Part shown: piece after piece, positions 22,731 through 30,172 of the stretch
How the letters are laid out: every line of letters begins with the position of its first letter
How positions within the stretch are numbered: the first letter of the stretch is position 1
Assembly: GCA_910586755.1 (NCBI GenBank)
Contig: CAJUJM010000106.1
Location: 1 to 36,313 of the forward strand
Length of the DNA: 36,313 nucleotides
Direction of reading: 5' to 3'
Origin: an uncultured Lachnospiraceae bacterium
Lineage (GTDB): Bacteria > Bacillota > Clostridia > Lachnospirales > Lachnospiraceae
Position numbers and translations under genes: made by a program
Notes under the pieces: model-generated
The model's database searches: none
What the model saw: the letters and a program-made list of their open reading frames with translations, nothing else
Told to the model about the DNA's origin: nothing

Positions 22731-23864
22731 ATGAAATTTATCTTAATTCCGGATTCTTTTAAAGGCACTTTAAGCTCAGTCCAAATCTGCAGGATTATGG
22801 AAGCCCGGATCCGCAGGCAGTTTCCGGACAGTGCCGTTGTAAAAGTGCCGGTGGCAGATGGTGGAGAGGGGACAGTAGACGCGTTTCTGGCTGCAGCAGG
22901 TGGAAAGAAGCGTTTCGTCACCGTGAAAAATCCCTACTTTGAGGATGTAAAAGCCGCCTATGCTCTGATAGAGGACGGGAAAACGGCAGTAATCGAGATG
23001 GCGGCCTGCGCCGGACTTCCTCTGGTAGAGGATCGGAAAAATCCATTGCTTACTACCACCTACGGCGTAGGAGAGATGATTCTGGACGCAGCCGGACAGG
23101 GAGTCAGGAAGATTATCCTGGGCCTTGGGGGCTCTTGTACCAATGACGGCGGCTGTGGAGCGGCGGCCGCCGCGGGAGTAAAATTTTTTAATAAAAACGG
23201 AAAGGAATTTATTCCCACAGGAGGCACAGTGAGGGAGATTGCTTCCATTGACTTAAAAAGCCGGAAGCCCGGGCTGGCTGGAATCGAAATTATCGCCATG
23301 TGCGATATCGAAAATCCCATGTATGGCCCCAATGGAGCATCCTTTGTTTTTGGTCCTCAAAAAGGGGCGGATATGGAAACCGCAGCCTTACTGGATCAGG
23401 GCATCCGCCGTTTAAGCGAAGCCATAAAAGAAGCTTCAGGCCGAGATTTCAGTCAGGTTCCGGGGAGCGGGGCCGCAGGAGCCATGGGAGCCGGAATGTT
23501 GGCGTTTTTTGAGGCCAGGCTCCAGATGGGGATCGATACGGTTCTGGATGCGGCAGATTTTGACCGCCTTATGGAAGATGCGGATTACATATTTACCGGA
23601 GAAGGAAAGCTGGACAGACAAAGCCTTGGCGGTAAGGTAGTAATAGGGGTGGCAAGAAAGGCCAGAACAAAAAATAAGCCGGTTATTGCCATTGTAGGAG
23701 GAGCTGTGGATGAAGAAATCGAAAATGTATATGAGGAAGGCGTCAGCGCAGTTTTTCCCATTAACCGGCTGCCGCAGGATTTTTCTGTCAGCCGCAGCAG
23801 AAGCAGAGAAAATCTGGAGGCCACAACTGATAATATTTTACGGCTGATAAAGCTTGGAAAATAG
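22731..23864 (+). CDS. Glycerate kinase (type 2, GarK/GlxK family)
   Basis: A 377-residue glycerate kinase. It begins MKFILIPDSFKGTLSS, with PVADGGEGTVDAF near residue 40, GLGGSCTNDGGCGAA near 125 and FGPQKGA near 205, all family hallmarks. It phosphorylates glycerate, usually at C2 in this family, giving 2-phosphoglycerate for enolase. GAAAGGAGAGGGCGGT precedes the ATG. It closes a rightward three-gene run with the membrane hydrolase and the LarA homologue. Putting a 2-hydroxyacid racemase beside a stereospecific glycerate kinase suggests the racemase supplies the enantiomer the kinase needs. Confidence 0.95.
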   Translation: MKFILIPDSFKGTLSSVQICRIMEARIRRQFPDSAVVKVPVADGGEGTVDAFLAAAGGKKRFVTVKNPYFEDVKAAYALIEDGKTAVIEMAACAGLPLVEDRKNPLLTTTYGVGEMILDAAGQGVRKIILGLGGSCTNDGGCGAAAAAGVKFFNKNGKEFIPTGGTVREIASIDLKSRKPGLAGIEIIAMCDIENPMYGPNGASFVFGPQKGADMETAALLDQGIRRLSEAIKEASGRDFSQVPGSGAAGAMGAGMLAFFEARLQMGIDTVLDAADFDRLMEDADYIFTGEGKLDRQSLGGKVVIGVARKARTKNKPVIAIVGGAVDEEIENVYEEGVSAVFPINRLPQDFSVSRSRSRENLEATTDNILRLIKLGK

Positions 23865-23896
23865 AACCTCTGGCCCGTTGCCGGAAATAATCAGAA

Positions 23897-23938
23897 ATGC
23901 CTGCTGTCCGCCATTCATCTTTGGCATGCAGCAGGCAT
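23897..23938. terminator. Shared hairpin between convergent glycerate kinase and purF-like genes
   Basis: ATGCCTGCTG (23897-23906) and CAGCAGGCAT (23929-23938) form a perfect 10-bp stem with a 22-base loop. The T-tracts are poor on both sides, so it may be a weak bidirectional terminator. Confidence 0.55.
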
Positions 23939-23956
23939 ATATTGTTGAGTCACAAA

Positions 23957-25372
23957 CTATTCCTTTCCACTCCAGCAATAGGTGCAGAGCTTACACGGGG
24001 ATATCCCGATAGACTCTACCAGATCGTCTAAACGGTGGAACCGCAGAGTGGTAAAGTTTAAGCGCTTGCGGATTTCTTCTACCATCTCGGCATAATTCTT
24101 ACTGTCCGGATTTGCATAATCAGCCAAAAGCTCGTCCGAGACCTGATCTCCTTCCCGTTCCCGGATTATCCGCCTGGAAATCAAATCTAAATCTGAGGTG
24201 GAACGGGAGAAATTCAAATACTTACAGCCAAATAATAACGGCGGGCAGGCCGGGCGGATGTGAACCTCCCTGGCGCCGCTTTGATATAAGAATTCTGTAG
24301 TTTCTCCAAGCTGAGTGCCGCGGACAATAGAATCGTCAATGAGCAGCAGGCTCCGGCCACGGATTAAGACGTCTATGGGGATCAGCTTCATTTTGGCAAT
24401 CAGATGCCGCTGACTCTGATTTTGAGGCATAAAAGAGCGGGGCCAGGTAGGAGTGTACTTAATGAAAGGCCTGGAAAACGGGATCCCGGACTCATTGGCA
24501 TAGCCTATGGCGTGAGCGATTCCTGAATCCGGAACGCCGGCAACGCTGTCAGGATGGATGCCGTCTCCTTTGTCGCGCTGGGCCAGAAGCCGTCCGCAGT
24601 TATACCGCATCTGCTCTACATTGACGCCCTCATAGGAAGAAGTGGGGTATCCAAAATAAACCCACAGGAAAGAACAGATCTTCATTTCACTCCTGGGCTT
24701 GCTTAAAGACTGAATACGATCCGGGGAGATGAGGACAATTTCTCCGGGGCCCAGCTCTGTATAGTCGGTGTAGCCCAGATTGATATATGCAAAGCTTTCA
24801 GAGGATACACAGAAAGCATCGTCCCGTTTGCCAACAATGAGAGGGGTCCTGCCTAACCGGTCCCTGGAAGCATAGATCCCTTCCGGGGCCAGCAGCATGA
24901 TGGTCATGGAACCCTCAATGCTCTCCTGAGCGTAAAGCAGCCCTTCCACCAAGCTTTCCTTCTGGTTGATAATAGAGGCCACCAGCTCGCTGCTGTTGAT
25001 CCGGCCTCCGCTCATTTCCAGAAAATGAATACGGCCGTTGTCATAAGCCCTGCGGACCAGCTCTCCCTCATTATTAATTTTACCTACGGTTACAATGGCA
25101 TAGCTGCCAAGGTGGGACTGAATTAACAGGGGCTGAGGATCGGTATCAGAAATAGATCCGATTCCCAGATTGCCTTCCAGTTCCTCCACATCCCGCTCAA
25201 ATTTTGTACGGAATGGGGAATTTTCGATATTATGAATTGAACGTTGGAAACCGTTAGCGCCATAAACAGCCATACCGCCTCTTCGGGTCCCCAGGTGAGA
25301 ATGATAGTCTGTGCCGAAAAATAAGTCCATGACACAGCTTGATTTCGATACAACACCAAAGATACCGCCCAT
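23957..25372 (-). CDS. purF: PurF-like amidophosphoribosyltransferase lacking the catalytic Cys
   Basis: A 471-residue protein with the PurF layout. The phosphoribosyltransferase half is intact: PDSG (281-284) and the PRPP loop LLLIDDSIVRGT (342-353). Cysteines that could hold a 4Fe-4S cluster remain (C376, C383, C460, C463, C466). The glutaminase half is eroded: it begins MGGIFGVVSK instead of MCGI, so the N-terminal nucleophile is Gly; the NGN loop reads KINN, and SDTE reads SSEL. The start is firm (AAAGGAGC, then ATGGGCGGT). It may use free ammonia, obtain it from a partner, or have a different job. Similar MGG-type paralogues occur in Clostridia from memory. It sits alone, not in a pur operon. 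Confidence 0.85.
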   Translation of the reverse strand: MGGIFGVVSKSSCVMDLFFGTDYHSHLGTRRGGMAVYGANGFQRSIHNIENSPFRTKFERDVEELEGNLGIGSISDTDPQPLLIQSHLGSYAIVTVGKINNEGELVRRAYDNGRIHFLEMSGGRINSSELVASIINQKESLVEGLLYAQESIEGSMTIMLLAPEGIYASRDRLGRTPLIVGKRDDAFCVSSESFAYINLGYTDYTELGPGEIVLISPDRIQSLSKPRSEMKICSFLWVYFGYPTSSYEGVNVEQMRYNCGRLLAQRDKGDGIHPDSVAGVPDSGIAHAIGYANESGIPFSRPFIKYTPTWPRSFMPQNQSQRHLIAKMKLIPIDVLIRGRSLLLIDDSIVRGTQLGETTEFLYQSGAREVHIRPACPPLLFGCKYLNFSRSTSDLDLISRRIIREREGDQVSDELLADYANPDSKNYAEMVEEIRKRLNFTTLRFHRLDDLVESIGISPCKLCTYCWSGKE

Positions 25373-25437
25373 TAGTAGATGCTCCTTTCAAAAACTTAAG
25401 TAGACCTTTATGCATATGTGTAGGAAACACACCCTCT

Positions 25438-25467
25438 AGTGTATCATACATGATTGCCAATATTCAA
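25438..25467 (-). promoter_or_regulatory. Possible promoter of the PurF-like gene
   Basis: Minus strand: TTGAAT (plus 25462-25467), 18 bp, TACACT (plus 25438-25443), about 65 bp before the start. Both boxes are moderate matches. Confidence 0.35.
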
Positions 25468-25488
25468 TATAAAAAGTAAGAGAAATTT

Positions 25489-25658
25489 AATTTGACGTAA
25501 CAGTTCAGACGGCGTAAAATTTGATCGGAAAGCTCTCGTCAAGCTTGCTTGCTTGTAAGGAAGCTTTCCGATCAAATTTTACATCGGATGGACATCGCAC
25601 GCTTCTTGTCCGGCTACGCCGGGCAAGAAGATGCCCGTCCGAACTGTTACAATTTGAC
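25489..25658. mobile_element. MITE-like element with IS66-type ends and 8-bp target duplication
   Basis: The element spans 25497-25650 (154 bp). Its ends are inverted: GTAACAGTTC-A-GACGG on the left and CCGTC-C-GAACTGTTAC on the right (15 of 16 paired). It is flanked by the direct repeat AATTTGAC (25489-25496 and 25651-25658). Inside are a perfect 21-bp inverted repeat (25514-25534 with 25562-25582) and a 13-bp hairpin (25602-25614 with 25618-25630). It carries no coding capacity. Ends beginning GTAA with an 8-bp duplication are the rule for the IS66 family, so it is probably a non-autonomous relative. The remaining gap between the PurF-like and amidase genes holds only their promoter and leader DNA. 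Confidence 0.8.
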
Positions 25659-25703
25659 TTCACAGTCCCACTGACTTAAACTGGGGAAAAGGAGGCTGAC
25701 AAA

Positions 25704-26405
25704 ATGCGACAGGAAGAGACAAAACAGCAGCACACAAAACAGACAAGAAGAAATGACGGACAGTCCCAGGGAGCCGCTCTGGTGGCGCAGACAGTAATCT
25801 GGCTTGTGGTTCTGCTGGTTTTCATTGGGATTGGCATAGGGATCGGATGGCTTCTCTGGGGCAAACCGGAGAAAGAAAAAAATATTGATTTAAAGGCCGT
25901 GAAAGCGCCTTCCTGGATAGAGCAGGACTTTATCCGGAAAAATATCTATTCCCGGCCTGCAGTAAGCTTAAAGCAGGTGGATGGCATTGTGATCCATTAT
26001 GTGGCGAATCCGGGCTCCACGGCAAAGCAGAACCGCAATTACTTTGACAGTTTGGCGGATCAGAGCGAAAACGGCACATCGGCCAGCGCCCATTTTGTGG
26101 TGGGCCTGGAGGGGGAAGTGATTCAGGCGATTCCCATCAGCGAGATGGCCTATGCCTCCAACTACCGCAACAGCGATACCATAGCCATTGAGAGCTGCCA
26201 TCCTGACGAGAGCGGCAAATATGAGAAAGCTACTTATGATTCCATGGTAAAGCTTACTGCATGGCTTTGCAGAGAGCTGGAATTGAATCCTAAAAAGGAT
26301 GTAATCCGACATTACGATGTAAACGAGAAAAACTGTCCCAAATACTTTGTAGAAAATGAAGACGCCTGGAAGCAGTTTTTAAAAGACGTAGAGGATGCAG
26401 TCTAG
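25704..26405 (+). CDS. Membrane-anchored N-acetylmuramoyl-L-alanine amidase (Amidase_2)
   Basis: A 233-residue amidase. A basic Gln-rich cytoplasmic N-terminus precedes one TM helix (about residues 30-52, VIWLVVLLVFIGIGIGIG). The catalytic Amidase_2/PGRP domain follows: IVIHYVANPGS with the first zinc His, SAHFVVG, and RHYDVNEKNCPKYF with the second His and the Cys ligand. It cleaves the amide between MurNAc and L-Ala of peptidoglycan outside the membrane. AAAAGGAGGCTGACAAA precedes the ATG. It is not part of the tail locus 13 kb away. Its 3' end overlaps the convergent sdaAA gene by four bases. Confidence 0.93.
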   Translation: MRQEETKQQHTKQTRRNDGQSQGAALVAQTVIWLVVLLVFIGIGIGIGWLLWGKPEKEKNIDLKAVKAPSWIEQDFIRKNIYSRPAVSLKQVDGIVIHYVANPGSTAKQNRNYFDSLADQSENGTSASAHFVVGLEGEVIQAIPISEMAYASNYRNSDTIAIESCHPDESGKYEKATYDSMVKLTAWLCRELELNPKKDVIRHYDVNEKNCPKYFVENEDAWKQFLKDVEDAV

Positions 26406-27295
26406 CTGTTGCCAAAAATTTTTTTACACAGCCTGCACCCTGTAGGAGTGGCTGCCAGGCCGCCCTCCGCTGTTTCTCTTAGAGAGGCCGGAATAGACTG
26501 CCCGATCAGCTTCATAGAGTGAATAACCTCCTCTGTGGGAATGGCGCTGGTGATACCGGCGCAGGCCAGCTCGCAGGCAGTAAAGGCATTGGCAACCCCC
26601 ATAGCGTTTCTCTTGATGCAGGGAACCTCCACCAGGCCTGCCACCGGATCGCAGACCAGCCCTAAAATGTTTTTTAATGCAATGGCAACACTGGTGGAAA
26701 TCATTTTCGGAGAACCGCCGAAAATTTCCGTAAGCGCCCCGGCAGCCATGGCGGAGGCAGTTCCAATCTCAGCCTGACAGCCGCCTTCTGCGCCGGAGAT
26801 GCTGGCATTTTTGGCGATTACCATGCCAATGGCGGAAGCGGTAAATAATGACATAATAACCGTGTCCTCGCCGATCTTCTGATCCTCCATTACCGAAATC
26901 AAAGCAGCCGGCAAAACTCCGCAGGATCCGGCTGTGGGGGCTGCCACGATCTGTCCCATACAGGAGTTGGATTCGGCAACTGCAATGGCCATGGCGATGG
27001 CATTTCCAAACAGGGCGCCGAAATGACTGCGCCCTTCCTTTACCGCCGCCTGCATCTTGGCGGCAGCGCCGCCGGACAGGCCGCTAAAGGAGCGAAGATC
27101 CGGGTTCATGCCGTCAGTGACGGACTGTTTCATAACCTGAAATTCATAGGCCATCAATGTAAATGCCTCATCGCAGGTCAGGCCCATGGTCTCTGCCTGC
27201 TCTTCCATAACGATCTGGCAGATTTGTTTCCCGCAGCTTTCCGCCGCGGATACCAATTCTTCTACAGAACGATAGTCTAATTTCATATTTTCCAT
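26402..27295 (-). CDS. sdaAA: L-serine dehydratase, iron-sulphur type, alpha subunit
   Basis: A 297-residue SdaAA, which with SdaAB converts L-serine to pyruvate and ammonia using a 4Fe-4S cluster. Cluster-type cysteines occur in AAPTAGSCGVLPAA, VCDPVAGLVEVPCIKRNA and the C-terminal CRLCKKIF. GAEGGCQAEIGTASAMAAGA is a family hallmark. GGAG lies only two bases before the ATG at 27295, while the next in-frame ATG (27286, MKLDYRSVEE) has an 11-base spacing, so the start is slightly uncertain. It is the second gene of the sdaAB-sdaAA pair, 16 bases after sdaAB. Confidence 0.95.
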   Translation of the reverse strand: MENMKLDYRSVEELVSAAESCGKQICQIVMEEQAETMGLTCDEAFTLMAYEFQVMKQSVTDGMNPDLRSFSGLSGGAAAKMQAAVKEGRSHFGALFGNAIAMAIAVAESNSCMGQIVAAPTAGSCGVLPAALISVMEDQKIGEDTVIMSLFTASAIGMVIAKNASISGAEGGCQAEIGTASAMAAGALTEIFGGSPKMISTSVAIALKNILGLVCDPVAGLVEVPCIKRNAMGVANAFTACELACAGITSAIPTEEVIHSMKLIGQSIPASLRETAEGGLAATPTGCRLCKKIFGNS

Positions 27296-27311
27296 GTCTC
27301 CTTTTAAAATC

Positions 27312-27971
27312 TCAATTCAAGTGAAATACAATCACGTCCCGAATATGTGCTATTTTTCTGATTTCCTCCGCCAATTCTTCGCTGAAGACACTGTCCAGCT
27401 CAATGGTCATTACCGCATCCCCGCCCTTTTCCTTACGGTTTAAGCGAAAATTGCAGATATTGCCCTGATGCCGGGACACAATAGAGGTTACCTGCGCGAT
27501 AACGCCGGGAAGATCCTGGTGCAGGATAATCAAAGTGGGATTCTGCCCGGTAAAGGAAACGTCCATGCCGTTAATCTGAGTAATGAGAATATTGCCGCCG
27601 CCCACGGAAGCTCCTGTAAGCTGAGCGGTGGATCCGTCCGCCGCGGTTAAGGCAATGCTGGCCGTGTTAGGATGGGCCCCGTCAATGGTTCCGGAGGAAA
27701 AATGTACCTTAAGCCCGGTTTTTTCCGCCAGCTCCATGCTTTCCCGGATCCTCAGATCCCACGGCTCCATGCCCATAATCCCGCCTACCAGGGCCTTGTC
27801 CGTACCGTGTCCCCGGTAAGTCTTGGCAAAAGAGCCGTGGAGCAGGATATCTGCCCGGACAGGCGGGGAGGACAACAAAAGTGAGGCGGCCTTGCCAATG
27901 CGGGACGCCCCGGCTGTGTGGGAACTGGAAGGACCAATCATTACCGGCCCGATAATATCAAATACATTCAT
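27312..27971 (-). CDS. sdaAB: L-serine dehydratase, iron-sulphur type, beta subunit
   Basis: A 219-residue SdaAB. The N-terminal part has NVFDIIGPVMIGPSSSHTAG, the invariant opening of this subunit, and GSFAKTYRGHGTDKALVGG. The C-terminal 75 residues form an ACT domain (TLIILHQDLPGVIAQVTSIV). GGAGGTCAGG lies upstream of the ATG. It is followed immediately by sdaAA, and the hisK gene ends 46 bases before it, so the three may be co-transcribed. Confidence 0.95.
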   Translation of the reverse strand: MNVFDIIGPVMIGPSSSHTAGASRIGKAASLLLSSPPVRADILLHGSFAKTYRGHGTDKALVGGIMGMEPWDLRIRESMELAEKTGLKVHFSSGTIDGAHPNTASIALTAADGSTAQLTGASVGGGNILITQINGMDVSFTGQNPTLIILHQDLPGVIAQVTSIVSRHQGNICNFRLNRKEKGGDAVMTIELDSVFSEELAEEIRKIAHIRDVIVFHLN

Positions 27972-28017
27972 AAAATAACCTGACCTCCGCTGTAAATATT
28001 ATGATAAGCAGTAAATT

Positions 28018-28863
28018 TTAAAGAGGATAAAAATGAGGCCTGCGGTTTTCATAAACTGCATAGTACCGGAACCCAATATCCTGTAATACTGCCTGGGCCC
28101 GGGCAAAATCAAAGCCCAAATGCTTTGGCTCATGGGCGTCGGAGCCGATGGTGACGATCTCGCCTCCAAACTCCAGATACCGCTTTAGCACATCCTCTGA
28201 AGGATTGGGATGGCCAAGGCCGTATTTATAACCTCCGGTATTGCATTCCAGGCCCCGGCCGGTTTCCACAAGGTTCTTTAAGATTGGATCAATAATATCC
28301 CCGTATTTTTTATAAGAGTAATCCCGGTTCTGGTTTGGACCGTAGCGTACCACATAATCCAGGTGTCCAAGGACATCAAAATCAGAGATTCCCAGAACCC
28401 GGTTCAGAGTAGTTTCAAAATACCGCCGGTAGCCCTGTTCTTCCGTCTTCCCTTCAAAATATATGGGAAAATAAGGATCCATCTGATCTACGAAATGATT
28501 AGAGCCGATGACATAATCAAAGGGATAGGTACCGGTAAGCCGGGCTAACTCTTCTGTTAAATGAAGCTGAAGCCCCAGCTCAATCCCCATTCTTACCGCA
28601 ATGCGTCCGCGGTATTCCTCCCGAACAGCCAGGATGGCGGGAACATACCGATCCAAATCCAGGTTAAAATCGGTTTGAGACGGGGCGTCCGGATCGTGGT
28701 GATCGGTAATACAGATTTCCTTCATCCCCAGCCGGACAGCCTCATCAATCTGCTGGCGCACCGGCGTTTGGGAATCTCCGGAAAATTCTGTGTGAACATG
28801 GGTATCCGCCTGGATTTTTTCAGTCTTCCGGGGGACTCTTGAAGCATTAGGAAGCAAAGTCAT
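28018..28863 (-). CDS. hisK: Histidinol-phosphatase, PHP family
   Basis: A 281-residue PHP-domain phosphoesterase of the HisK type, the penultimate step of histidine synthesis. Metal-binding motifs are ADTHVHTEFSGDS near the N-terminus, ICITDHHDPD, VIGSNHFVDQ and IGSDAHEPKHLG. The start at 28863 (MTLLPNASR) is favoured by AAAGGCGG 8 bases upstream; an ATG at 28890 has no RBS. Other PHP phosphatases cannot be fully excluded because no other his genes are nearby. The neighbours downstream are the serine dehydratase subunits. Confidence 0.85.
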   Translation of the reverse strand: MTLLPNASRVPRKTEKIQADTHVHTEFSGDSQTPVRQQIDEAVRLGMKEICITDHHDPDAPSQTDFNLDLDRYVPAILAVREEYRGRIAVRMGIELGLQLHLTEELARLTGTYPFDYVIGSNHFVDQMDPYFPIYFEGKTEEQGYRRYFETTLNRVLGISDFDVLGHLDYVVRYGPNQNRDYSYKKYGDIIDPILKNLVETGRGLECNTGGYKYGLGHPNPSEDVLKRYLEFGGEIVTIGSDAHEPKHLGFDFARAQAVLQDIGFRYYAVYENRRPHFYPL

Positions 28864-28907
28864 GGCAAATCCGCCTTTCTTTTTATACATGGTAGAACAC
28901 TATCCTC

Positions 28908-28946
28908 AGTATATCAGAATTTAACAGAAAAACCACTGTTAAATTC
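28908..28946. promoter_or_regulatory. Perfect 11-bp-arm palindrome over the hisK promoter
   Basis: GAATTTAACAG (28917-28927) and CTGTTAAATTC (28936-28946) with an 8-base centre. On the minus strand a -10-like TATACT (plus 28908-28913) lies just downstream, so the palindrome covers the spacer and -35 area of a hisK promoter. It also ends 11 bp before the -35 of gap. This is a good operator candidate for either or both; the regulator is unknown. Confidence 0.55.
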
Positions 28947-28957
28947 AAAAAAAGGAC

Positions 28958-28986
28958 TTGCTATTTCCAGGAAAATTTTGTACAAT
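28958..28986 (+). promoter_or_regulatory. Promoter of gap
   Basis: TTGCTA (28958-28963), 17 bp, TACAAT (28981-28986). The leader of about 45 bases ends in TAGGAGGAATTTAATC before the ATG at 29040. Confidence 0.75.
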
Positions 28987-29039
28987 AACTGATAGGTTGA
29001 TTAATATTTAACAAGTTTATCAATAGGAGGAATTTAATC

Positions 29040-30071
29040 ATGGCAGTAAAAGTAGCTATCAATGGTTTTGGCCGTATTGGCCGTCTGGCATTCAGACAGA
29101 TGTTTGGCGCAGAGGGTTATGATGTTGTTGCAATTAACGACTTAACAGATCCTAAGATGTTAGCAAACCTGTTAAAGTATGATACCGCTCAGGGCGGATA
29201 TTGTGGTCACATGGGCGAGGGCAAGCACACTGTAGAAGCAGGCGAGGGCTGCATCATCGTTGATGGCAAGACCATTACTATTTATAAAGAACCCAACGCA
29301 GCAGATCTTCCCTGGGGAGAGCTTGGCGTAGATGTAGTATTAGAGTGCACCGGCTTCTACTGCAAGAAGGACAAGGCTATGGCTCACGTAACTGCAGGCG
29401 CTAAGAAGGTTGTTATCTCCGCTCCCGCAGGCAACGACTTAAAGACCATCGTATTCAGCGTAAACGAGAATACCTTAACCGCAGAGGATCAGATTATTTC
29501 TGCAGCTTCCTGTACAACCAACTGCTTAGCTCCTATGGCTAAGACCTTAAATGACTATGCTCCCATCCAGTCCGGTATCATGAGCACCATCCATGCTTAC
29601 ACCGGCGATCAGATGATCTTAGACGGTCCTCACAGAAAGGGCGATTTAAGAAGAGCAAGAGCAGGCGCTGCCAATATCGTTCCCAACTCCACCGGCGCTG
29701 CAAAGGCAATCGGCTTAGTTATTCCTGAGTTAAACGGCAAGCTTATCGGCTCCGCACAGCGTGTTCCGGTAACTACCGGTTCCACCACCATTTTAACCGC
29801 AGTTGTTAAGGGCGCTGATGTAACAGTAGAGGGTATCAACGCAGCTATGAAGGCAGCAGCAAGCGCATCCTTCGGCTACAACGAGGATCCCATCGTATCT
29901 TCTGACGTTATCGGCATGAAGTACGGCTCCTTATTCGATGCTACCCAGACTATGGTTTCCAAGGTTGGCGATGACTTATATGAGGTACAGGTTGTTTCAT
30001 GGTATGACAACGAGAACTCCTACACCAGCCAGATGGTTAGAACCATTAAGTATTTTGCTGAATTAGCATAA
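29040..30071 (+). CDS. gap: Glyceraldehyde-3-phosphate dehydrogenase
   Basis: A 343-residue type I GAPDH. The Rossmann fingerprint is INGFGRIGRLAFRQ, with D34 (AINDLTD) indicating NAD preference. The catalytic Cys is C158 in SAASCTTNC. The C-terminal VSWYDNENSYTSQMVRT is invariant. RBS AGGAGGAATTTAATC. Codon use is strongly biased (TTA, AAG, GCA, many C-ending codons), like the next two genes, indicating high expression. It oxidises GAP to 1,3-bisphosphoglycerate in the cytoplasm and heads the gap-pgk-tpiA cluster. Confidence 0.98.
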   Translation: MAVKVAINGFGRIGRLAFRQMFGAEGYDVVAINDLTDPKMLANLLKYDTAQGGYCGHMGEGKHTVEAGEGCIIVDGKTITIYKEPNAADLPWGELGVDVVLECTGFYCKKDKAMAHVTAGAKKVVISAPAGNDLKTIVFSVNENTLTAEDQIISAASCTTNCLAPMAKTLNDYAPIQSGIMSTIHAYTGDQMILDGPHRKGDLRRARAGAANIVPNSTGAAKAIGLVIPELNGKLIGSAQRVPVTTGSTTILTAVVKGADVTVEGINAAMKAAASASFGYNEDPIVSSDVIGMKYGSLFDATQTMVSKVGDDLYEVQVVSWYDNENSYTSQMVRTIKYFAELA

Positions 30072-30092
30072 TCAAACCTTTGACCTAATTGG

Positions 30093-30123
30093 GGTCCGGT
30101 CTTTTGGGCCGGACCCTTTCTAT
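30093..30123 (+). terminator. Hairpin terminator/attenuator between gap and pgk
   Basis: GGGTCCGGTC (30093-30102) pairs with GGCCGGACCC (30108-30117), including one G-U, loop 5 bases, followed by TTTCTATT. The imperfect T-tract suggests partial termination, leaving gap transcripts in excess of pgk-tpiA. Confidence 0.75.
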
Positions 30124-30172
30124 TATCATTAGCAAAATCCATACATTTCAAAATATGAAAGGGGTTATTCCA

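Noticed and set aside
25704..26405. Amidase as the lysis gene of the tail locus
   Set aside because: It is 13 kb away among housekeeping genes and has an N-terminal membrane anchor, unlike a released endolysin; no holin is nearby.
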